A stretch of DNA of 12,226 nucleotides from positions 1 to 12,226 of the forward strand of contig JAISQX010000154.1 in assembly GCA_031273965.1 (NCBI GenBank). Direction: 5' to 3'. How positions within the stretch are numbered: the stretch's first letter is position 1; each line of letters opens with the position of its first letter. Position numbers and translations under genes: made by a program. Of this stretch, positions 7,289 to 12,226 are shown in pieces. Source of the stretch: Clostridiales bacterium (GTDB lineage Bacteria; Bacillota; Clostridia; Christensenellales; JAISNN01). The notes under the pieces are model-generated. The model searched no databases. It was not told the DNA's origin and saw nothing but the letters and a program-made list of their open reading frames with translations.

Positions 7289-7316
7289 AGTAAACGTCGT
7301 GTAAAGATTTGTAAAG
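7289..7316 (-). promoter_or_regulatory. Pho-box-like triple direct repeat upstream of pstS
   Basis: On the minus strand three direct copies lie in tandem: CTTTACA (7310-7316), CTTTACA (7300-7306) and GTTTACT (7289-7295), at 10- and 11-base spacing. Tandem sites one helical turn apart with a TTTACA/TTAACA-like core are the known binding pattern of PhoB/PhoP dimers. The element stands 31 bases upstream of the -10 box, ahead of a poor -35, so PhoB activation of pstS is the natural reading. The match is by eye; binding is inferred. Confidence 0.65.
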
Positions 7317-7325
7317 AACAAATGC

Positions 7326-7348
7326 CGCGCGAAAAATTTTCACGCGCG
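7326..7348. promoter_or_regulatory. Nested palindrome between the divergent promoters
   Basis: CGCGC (7326-7330) pairs with GCGCG (7344-7348), and inside it GAAAAATTTTC (7331-7341) is a perfect palindrome around one A, with a 2-base bulge on one side. It sits between the Pho-like repeats and the plus-strand promoter. It could be a protein operator or a transcript-level hairpin insulating the two units. Which one cannot be decided from sequence. Confidence 0.3.
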
Positions 7349-7381
7349 ATATCGGGATTATTTCATGTTATAAAGCCAAAA

Positions 7382-7413
7382 CGCTTGAAAAGCGCGGGCG
7401 GATATGGTAAAAT
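7382..7413 (+). promoter_or_regulatory. Promoter of the plus-strand sugar cluster with palindrome over the -35 box
   Basis: TTGAAA (7385-7390), a 17-base spacer and TAAAAT (7408-7413) form a near-ideal housekeeping promoter, with TGG directly before the -10 as an extended -10. Transcription would start near 7420, leaving a leader of about 15 bases before the ATG at 7436. The -35 is embedded in CGCTTGAAAAGCG (7382-7394), a perfect 5-base inverted repeat with a 3-base centre, so a repressor bound there would block the polymerase. The promoter is well supported; the operator role is inference. Confidence 0.65.
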
Positions 7414-7435
7414 ATTCTATATGGAGAAGCGGAAT

Positions 7436-8365
7436 ATGACGATTAAAATAAATATGACAAAATACAAAAATTACGGAAGGTGCGTCGAGCTTTCCAACGG
7501 AAAAATAAAAGCGCTTATCACTGTGGATATCGGACCGCGCATTATTTTTTACGGAACGGCGGACGGGAGAAACGTCATGCTTGAGGATATCGAGCGCGAG
7601 GTTTCCAGCGGCGGCGCGTACTTTGACAAAAATTTCACGGCAGGCGAAAGGTGGTATATTTACGGCGGTCACCGTATGTGGAAAGCTCCCGAGGACGACG
7701 CCTCATATGTGCCCGATAACTATCCCGTCAAATATATTCTCGGGGATAATTTCTCCGAATTTTTTCCGCCCGTTCAGACAAATACGCGTTTCTGCTTCAA
7801 AATCAGGGTGTCTATGTCCGAAAACGGCGCGCTGACCGTCGTTCATACAATGGAAAACTTAGGTTCGGTCACGGCGAATGTCGCCGTTTGGGCGCTTACC
7901 GTACTCCGACCCGGCGGCGCGGAGATTATCCCCTTAAATACGACGGACACGGGCTTTTTGCCTAATAACTATTTTTCATATTGGCCGTACAACGACATAA
8001 ACGACAAACGTTTAACCGGTATAGACGGCTATCTCTTATTAAAACAAGACAAGGACATAAAGCGGGCTTTTAAACTCGGAACCTTAAACAAAAAAGGGTT
8101 CGCGGCATACGGCGTCGACGGATTGCTTTTTATAAAGAAATTTCCGTACATAAACGGCGCGGTTTATCCCGACAACAACTGCAATTTTGAGACCTATACA
8201 AACAATCTCTTTTTGGAAATGGAAACGCTTAGCCCGTTATGCGCCGTCGAACCCGGCGGAAGTATCAGCCACACCGAAGAGTTTATGCTTTTCGAACAGA
8301 TTTTGGACACAAAAACGCTGTTGCTTGATAAGTTTTTTACCGATAAAACAAAGGAGCAAATATAA
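7436..8365 (+). CDS. Galactose-mutarotase-fold protein, DUF4380-like
   Basis: A 309-residue predicted cytoplasmic protein without a signal peptide. Its beta-rich sequence resembles the aldose-epimerase/galactose-mutarotase fold, in particular DUF4380-like proteins. Landmarks: ITVDIGPRII (28-37), GGHRMWKAPE (77-86), a central beta stretch, EMETLSPL (261-268), and VEPGGSISHTEEF (271-283) near the C terminus. H79 and the acidic E261/E263 are candidate active-site or sugar-binding residues. The open frame continues upstream to 7262, but that stretch crosses the promoter at 7385-7413 and a start site near 7420. The ATG at 7436 has GGAG 9 bases upstream and is chosen over the ATG at 7421. The ROK kinase begins 2 bases after its stop, so the two are surely cotranscribed. 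Possible roles are anomer or epimer interconversion, or sugar binding; the substrate is unknown. Confidence 0.72.
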   Translation: MTIKINMTKYKNYGRCVELSNGKIKALITVDIGPRIIFYGTADGRNVMLEDIEREVSSGGAYFDKNFTAGERWYIYGGHRMWKAPEDDASYVPDNYPVKYILGDNFSEFFPPVQTNTRFCFKIRVSMSENGALTVVHTMENLGSVTANVAVWALTVLRPGGAEIIPLNTTDTGFLPNNYFSYWPYNDINDKRLTGIDGYLLLKQDKDIKRAFKLGTLNKKGFAAYGVDGLLFIKKFPYINGAVYPDNNCNFETYTNNLFLEMETLSPLCAVEPGGSISHTEEFMLFEQILDTKTLLLDKFFTDKTKEQI

Positions 8366-8367
8366 TA

Positions 8368-9714
8368 ATGCTTTGTAAAATAGACAAAAAATTCTATCCG
8401 GTCATAGAATATTACAACGAATTTTCTTCCCGCGTAAAAAAATCGGGCTTGAGCGCGCCGTTTAAGCTGGCTCTCGAACGCAATGATTCGCAAGTCTATC
8501 GCTTCGAAGCGGAGGTGTACAAAGACGGCGTACATAATATCGAAAACTCAACCTTTGCGGAGCGCATAATAAAATCCCTGCTATGGATTGTCGGAGGTTA
8601 TAAGCTGTATATCAACGCGCCCTATAAGCTCTTCGAAAAGATAGCAAAGATATTTTCCGAGAACGGCAAACGCGCTTTCGACGTAAAATTCATGGAAAAA
8701 ATATACGAAAAGCCTTTTTCTATCGAATACCGCGAGGCAAACAATCTCCCCGAGGCGAATGAAAGCGGCGTTTCCATAGGCGGACATTATAACGGCTGCC
8801 GTATAGGCTTCGACGCCGGCGGAAGCGACAGAAAGGTTTGCGCCGCAATCAACGGCAACGTCGTCTATTCAGAGGAAACCGTTTGGCATCCCAAACTAAA
8901 TTCCGACTATCGATACCACTACGACGGAATTTACGACTCCATAAAAAAAGCCGCTTCTTACCTTCCGCGCGTCGATTGTATCGGAGTAAGCTCCGCGGGA
9001 ATATACGTAAACAACCGCGCTATGGCGGCTTCGCTGTTTATAAAGGTTCCCGAAGACGACTTTGACAAGCACATAAAGGACGTCTATATAAATATCGCGG
9101 AGCGTTTCGGCGCCAAAACCGAGGTGGCTAACGACGGAGACGTCGCCGCTTTAGCCGGCGCGCTTGAATTAAACGACAATCGCGTTTTGGGAATAGCCAT
9201 GGGCACAAGTCAAGCGGGCGGATACATAGACGGAAGCGGCAACATAAAGGGTTGGCTCAACGAGCTTGCTTTTGTTCCGGCGGACATGCAAAAAGACGGC
9301 GCAATAGACGAATGGAGTGGCGATAAGGGCTGCGGAGTCAAGTATTTTTCTCAGGACGCCGTTATTAAACTCGCGGAGTTTGCGGAAATAAGGCTAAACG
9401 AAAAACTTTCGCCTCACGACAAACTCAAATATATTCAGGATAATTTTGATAAAAATTCCAAAATACCTAAGATATTTGAAGACATCGGCGTATATTTTGG
9501 AAACGCAATACTCTATTACGCTCTCTTTTACGATATAAAATACGTGCTTCTTTTGGGACGCGTTTCGGGCGGCGCGGGCGGCAATATCATAAAATCCGTG
9601 GCGGAGGAAGTGTTGGGAGAGTACGGCAGCAATATAAAAATCATACTCCCCGACGAAAGCAACCGCCGCGTCGGACAGGCTATAGCCGCGGCTTCTTTAC
9701 CCGATATAAATTGA
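8368..9714 (+). CDS. ROK-family sugar kinase with an extra N-terminal domain
   Basis: A 448-residue protein of the actin-like ATPase superfamily, predicted to phosphorylate a sugar with ATP in the cytoplasm. Residues 1-140 form an added domain (FAERIIKSLLWIVGGYKLYI...FDVKFM...KPFSI) that I recall in long Clostridia ROK proteins. The kinase core follows: phosphate-1 loop IGFDAGGSDRKV (146-157), CIGVSSAGIYVN (204-215), ANDGDVAALAGAL (254-266) with D256 the likely catalytic base, phosphate-2 loop GIAMGTSQAGGYID (275-288), and adenosine loop LLGRVSGGAGGNI (395-407). Standard ROK proteins have ExGH plus a Cys-rich zinc site. Here the ExGH position reads ELAF (299-302) and no CxCGxxGCxE motif follows, only a lone C322. 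AAGGAG lies 11 bases before the ATG. It sits between a mutarotase-like gene and a PIG-L deacetylase gene. Substrate unproven; an amino or N-acetyl sugar is suggested by context only. Confidence 0.82.
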   Translation: MLCKIDKKFYPVIEYYNEFSSRVKKSGLSAPFKLALERNDSQVYRFEAEVYKDGVHNIENSTFAERIIKSLLWIVGGYKLYINAPYKLFEKIAKIFSENGKRAFDVKFMEKIYEKPFSIEYREANNLPEANESGVSIGGHYNGCRIGFDAGGSDRKVCAAINGNVVYSEETVWHPKLNSDYRYHYDGIYDSIKKAASYLPRVDCIGVSSAGIYVNNRAMAASLFIKVPEDDFDKHIKDVYINIAERFGAKTEVANDGDVAALAGALELNDNRVLGIAMGTSQAGGYIDGSGNIKGWLNELAFVPADMQKDGAIDEWSGDKGCGVKYFSQDAVIKLAEFAEIRLNEKLSPHDKLKYIQDNFDKNSKIPKIFEDIGVYFGNAILYYALFYDIKYVLLLGRVSGGAGGNIIKSVAEEVLGEYGSNIKIILPDESNRRVGQAIAAASLPDIN

Positions 9715-9737
9715 CCCGTCGTCTCTTAGGATGTTTT

Positions 9738-9767
9738 TTGAACGGCGCGGAGAAAATCTCCTTAAAT
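9738..9767 (+). promoter_or_regulatory. Weak internal promoter candidate and small hairpin before the deacetylase gene
   Basis: The 117-base gap between the kinase and deacetylase genes contains TTGAAC (9738-9743) and TTAAAT (9762-9767) at an 18-base spacing. GGAGA/TCTCC (9749-9753 with 9757-9761) forms a 5-base hairpin within the spacer. Either could be chance. The gap is long enough that the deacetylase gene may have its own promoter as well as read-through from upstream. Confidence 0.25.
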
Positions 9768-9831
9768 TCTTACTTCAAAAAATTCCGGACGACACGATAA
9801 CGCAAAAAAAAATAAAACGGAGAAAAAATAT

Positions 9832-10674
9832 ATGACGTTTACAAATCACTCCGCCGAGGTCTATATCCCCGACAATGCAAAAAAAGGCAACAAAATTTAC
9901 ATGGCTCTCGCGGCGCATCAGGACGACGTCGAGATCATGGCGGCGGACGGCATACTCAAGGGCTTCGCCGGAAAAGACTCCGCCTTTGTCGCCGTGGTGA
10001 CAACGGACGGCGCTGGTAGCGCGCGCGACGGTATTTACAAAAATTACTCGGACGAGGAAATGATGAAGATCCGTCGAGCCGAACAAAAAAAAGCCGCCGT
10101 CGTCGGCGAATACAAAGCGCTTTATCAGCTCAACTACCAGAGCAACGCGGTTAAATCGCCCAACAACATCTCAATCGCCGAAGATTATGTGAAGATTATA
10201 AAAAAGCACAAACCGGTCGCCGTATATACGCACAATTTATTGGACAAGCATAATACCCACCTTGGCGTGGCGGTAAAAGCCGTAACGGCTATAAGAAGTC
10301 TCCCAAAATCCGAGCGTCCAAAGAACCTTTACGGCTGCGAGGTTTGGCGAAATCTCGATTGGCTTCCGGACGCCGAAAAAACCGCGTTTGACTTAAGCCC
10401 TTTCGAAAACCTTCAAGCCGCTCTTCTCGGCGTATTTGACAGCCAGATAAGCGGAGGAAAACGTTATGACCTTGCCACTCAAGGCAGACGTCTAAGCAAC
10501 GCGACTTATTCGGAATCGCACAGCGTCGATAACGTAAAGAGTTTGAGTTACGCGCTTGACCTCACTCCGCTCATAAAAGACGATAAATTGGATATTATAG
10601 ACTTTGCTCTCTCAAAAATTGAAGCCTTTAAAAAAGAAGCCGAGAGTAAATTGAAGAGCGTTATAGTCCTTTAG
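9832..10674 (+). CDS. PIG-L/LmbE-family deacetylase
   Basis: A 280-residue zinc-dependent N-deacetylase-type protein, cytoplasmic as no signal peptide is seen. The family removes acyl groups from N-acetylglucosamine-type sugars and conjugates (GlcNAc-PI, mycothiol and bacillithiol precursors, some antibiotics). Its AHPDDE motif reads AAHQDDVE (27-34), with H29 and D32 as expected zinc ligands and D31 the probable general base. The third ligand is H143 in THNLLDKHNTHLG (133-145). VTTDGAGSARDG (56-67) and RRAEQKKAAVVGEY (81-94) also match the family. GGAG lies 9 bases before the ATG. Placed after a mutarotase-like protein and a sugar kinase, it probably deacylates the same substrate. A bacillithiol-type BshB role is possible but there is no bshA or bshC here, so I favour sugar catabolism. 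Substrate unknown. Confidence 0.87.
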   Translation: MTFTNHSAEVYIPDNAKKGNKIYMALAAHQDDVEIMAADGILKGFAGKDSAFVAVVTTDGAGSARDGIYKNYSDEEMMKIRRAEQKKAAVVGEYKALYQLNYQSNAVKSPNNISIAEDYVKIIKKHKPVAVYTHNLLDKHNTHLGVAVKAVTAIRSLPKSERPKNLYGCEVWRNLDWLPDAEKTAFDLSPFENLQAALLGVFDSQISGGKRYDLATQGRRLSNATYSESHSVDNVKSLSYALDLTPLIKDDKLDIIDFALSKIEAFKKEAESKLKSVIVL

Positions 10675-10723
10675 CCACCTTCTAAAGCGCGTCCCGATAA
10701 TACTGTTCCCCCTAAAACGCAAT
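10675..10723. other. Short spacer after the deacetylase gene, no gene seen
   Basis: Bases 10675-10723 follow the deacetylase stop codon and lead to the terminator hairpin. AAACG at 10715-10719 can extend that stem by pairing with CGTTT at 10753-10757 across a 4-base bulge. Nothing else is recognisable. Confidence 0.4.
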
Positions 10724-10752
10724 ACCCCGCCGTCAAAAAAATACGGCGGGGT
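10724..10752. terminator. Strong intrinsic terminator between the convergent sugar cluster and argS
   Basis: Perfect 10-base GC-rich arms ACCCCGCCGT (10724-10733) and ACGGCGGGGT (10743-10752) enclose a 9-base A-rich loop. On the plus strand TTT follows almost at once and a five-T run lies at 10765-10769. On the minus strand GCGTTTTAGG follows. It lies about 50 bases past the deacetylase stop and about 110 bases past the argS stop, so it probably serves both. The remainder, 10753-10864, has a weak 5-base inverted repeat (ACCGT 10787-10791, ACGGT 10800-10804) and no gene. Confidence 0.8.
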
Positions 10753-10864
10753 CGTTTAATACTCTTTTTATAATCCCAAAATCTTTACCGTAAACGTAAA
10801 CGGTTTTATGTTTTCGTATTTACCGCTCCGTATTTAGGGCGCGTACCCGTGGAATCATTTACGC

Positions 10865-12226
10865 TTACATATGGTTTACGGTTTTTATGCCGATAAGCTC
10901 AAAACCATTTTTCATTACTTCCATGACGGCTTTTGTCAAATACACTCTAACCGCTCTTACCCTCGGATTTTCGTCCAAAATCCTATTAGCTATATAAAAC
11001 CTATTAAAACTTTGCGCCGTGTCCACCAAAAACCTCGTCACATAACTGGGTTCATAGTATTCTTTCGCGTTTTTTATTACCTCCGGATATTTTGCCATCA
11101 GTTTTACGAGTTCGTACGCCTCGTCGCCCGTTACGGAGAACAGATCAAGACTATTCGTTCCGCATTCCTCCTCAAAACGACTCGGCGGATTCCCGGCTTT
11201 TTCGACAATGCTGACGCATCGCGCATAGGTATATTGAAGGTACGGACCGGTTTCACCGTCAAAGTTTAGTATCTTATCATAAGAAAAGACATTGTCCTTT
11301 ATGCGGTTATTGATTAACGCCCCGAATATCACCGCGCCTACGCCCACCGCCTCCGCCGTTTCCTCCGGACTTTCCAAGTCGGGAGATTTTTCGCGTATTA
11401 TCTTTAGGGATTTTTCTTTCGCCTTGTCGAGTACGTCCGAGAGATAGACCATATTGCCCTTTCTCGTCGACATCGCGCCGTCCTCAAGCGAAACCATGCC
11501 GTATGCGACGTGCACCAAGTCCTTATAATATTCGCGCCCCATAAGCTCGATTACCTTAAAAACCTGTTTAAAATGCAGGTTTTGCTGGTAAGCCACGACA
11601 TAAAGGCATTTATAAAAATCGTAAGTTTTCTTTCTATACAATATCGTCGCCAAATCGCGCGTGGCGTACAGCGACGCGCCGTCGCTCCGGAGAATCAAAC
11701 AGGGGGGCATATCGTATTCCGAAAGATCGACTATCGCCGCGCCGTCGCTTATCTTCAGAAGTTTTTTTTCTCTCAATTCGTCTATTACCGGTTGCATTTT
11801 ATCGTTATAAAAACTCTCTCCGGCATAGCTGTCAAAACTCACGCCCAACCTTACGTAAGTCTTTTCAACCTCTTTCATTGTGATATCCTTAAAGAAGTTA
11901 AAAAGCCGCAACGCCTCCGCGTCGCCTTTTTCTATTTTTAAAAACCATTCGCGCGCTTCGGTCGTAAGCTTAGGATTATTTTCCTCTTCCTTATGAAACC
12001 TAACGTAAATATCGACAAGCGCTTTCAATCCGTCTTTTTCTATCGCTTCTTTTTTGCCCCAAAGCTTATATGCCGCTATGAGTTTACCGAATTGCGTGCC
12101 GAAATCACCCAAATGGTTTATACCGACCGTGTCGTACCCAAGCTTTTTATAAATTCTGTACAGAGCCGCGCCTATAACGGTCGTTCCCAAATGCCCTATA
12201 TGAAAGGGTTTAGCTATATTTATAGA
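10865..12226 (-). CDS. argS: Arginyl-tRNA synthetase, C-terminal 453 residues (runs off the window)
   Basis: A class I aminoacyl-tRNA synthetase that joins arginine to tRNA-Arg. The frame continues to base 12226 without a start, so the N-terminal portion (about 100 residues by family length) lies outside. The HIGH motif is at 12191-12202, in SINIAKPFHIGHLGTTVIG. The KMSKS equivalent, MSTRKG, is at 11456-11473, the normal ArgRS form. The catalytic core includes GINHLGDFGTQFGKLI, LILRSDGASLYATRDLATI and the GPYLQYTYAR signature. The C-terminal anticodon-binding helices end in the usual way (MKNGFELIGIKTVNHM). A TTG at 12190 could be mistaken for a start, but HIGH lies just before it, so it is an internal Leu codon. 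The visible part is intact and ordinary. Confidence 0.97.
   Translation of the reverse strand, partial: SINIAKPFHIGHLGTTVIGAALYRIYKKLGYDTVGINHLGDFGTQFGKLIAAYKLWGKKEAIEKDGLKALVDIYVRFHKEEENNPKLTTEAREWFLKIEKGDAEALRLFNFFKDITMKEVEKTYVRLGVSFDSYAGESFYNDKMQPVIDELREKKLLKISDGAAIVDLSEYDMPPCLILRSDGASLYATRDLATILYRKKTYDFYKCLYVVAYQQNLHFKQVFKVIELMGREYYKDLVHVAYGMVSLEDGAMSTRKGNMVYLSDVLDKAKEKSLKIIREKSPDLESPEETAEAVGVGAVIFGALINNRIKDNVFSYDKILNFDGETGPYLQYTYARCVSIVEKAGNPPSRFEEECGTNSLDLFSVTGDEAYELVKLMAKYPEVIKNAKEYYEPSYVTRFLVDTAQSFNRFYIANRILDENPRVRAVRVYLTKAVMEVMKNGFELIGIKTVNHM

Noticed and set aside
7262..7435. Upstream extension of the mutarotase-like gene to an ATG at 7262
   Set aside because: It runs through the pstS regulatory repeats and through the gene's own promoter (7385-7413). 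The extra residues are basic and featureless, and the ATG at 7436 has a proper GGAG.
10787..10804. Inverted repeat between the terminator and argS as a second terminator
   Set aside because: Only five pairs around an 8-base loop, so it is probably chance.
12188..12190. TTG as a start codon for arginyl-tRNA synthetase
   Set aside because: The frame continues upstream through the essential HIGH motif to the window edge, so this is an internal leucine codon and the gene is merely cut by the window.

Overview
This window looks like a chromosomal segment of a Gram-positive, anaerobic-type Bacillota, most likely class Clostridia. The evidence is a lipobox-anchored phosphate-binding protein, strong AAGGAG/GGAG ribosome binding sites, ATGA-coupled genes, an ArgRS of the NIAKPFHIGHLGTT type and a ROK kinase of a kind I associate with Clostridia. 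Genus cannot be read from the sequence. Nothing points to a plasmid, phage or insertion sequence.

Left two thirds, minus strand (about 77-7320): a complete phosphate-starvation locus. In transcription order it reads Pho-box-like repeats and promoter, pstS, a structured 268-base spacer, a single fused pstC-pstA gene, pstB, phoU, phoB and phoR. pstCA/pstB and phoB/phoR overlap by 4 bases (ATGA). The parts form a closed loop. PstS captures phosphate outside the membrane, PstCA and PstB import it with ATP, and PhoU links transporter state to PhoR. PhoR phosphorylates PhoB, and PhoB probably binds the repeats upstream of pstS. Two architectural oddities stand out. PstS is circularly permuted: the conventional C-terminal half comes first and the conventional N-terminal half last. 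The two permease subunits are one 671-residue protein joined by a basic linker of about 100 residues.

Middle, plus strand (7436-10674): a divergent three-gene carbohydrate cluster. It encodes a galactose-mutarotase-fold protein (DUF4380-like), a ROK-type sugar kinase with an extra N-terminal domain and no ROK zinc motif, and a PIG-L/LmbE-type deacetylase. A well-formed promoter with a palindrome over its -35 box precedes the first gene, and a strong hairpin terminator ends the cluster. The likely role is uptake-independent processing of an N-acetylated or otherwise acylated sugar. The substrate is not known from sequence.

Right end, minus strand (10865-12226): the C-terminal 453 residues of arginyl-tRNA synthetase, cut by the window edge and convergent with the sugar cluster. 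The hairpin at 10724-10752 lies between the two.

I saw no tRNA or rRNA gene, CRISPR array, transposase or recognisable riboswitch class.
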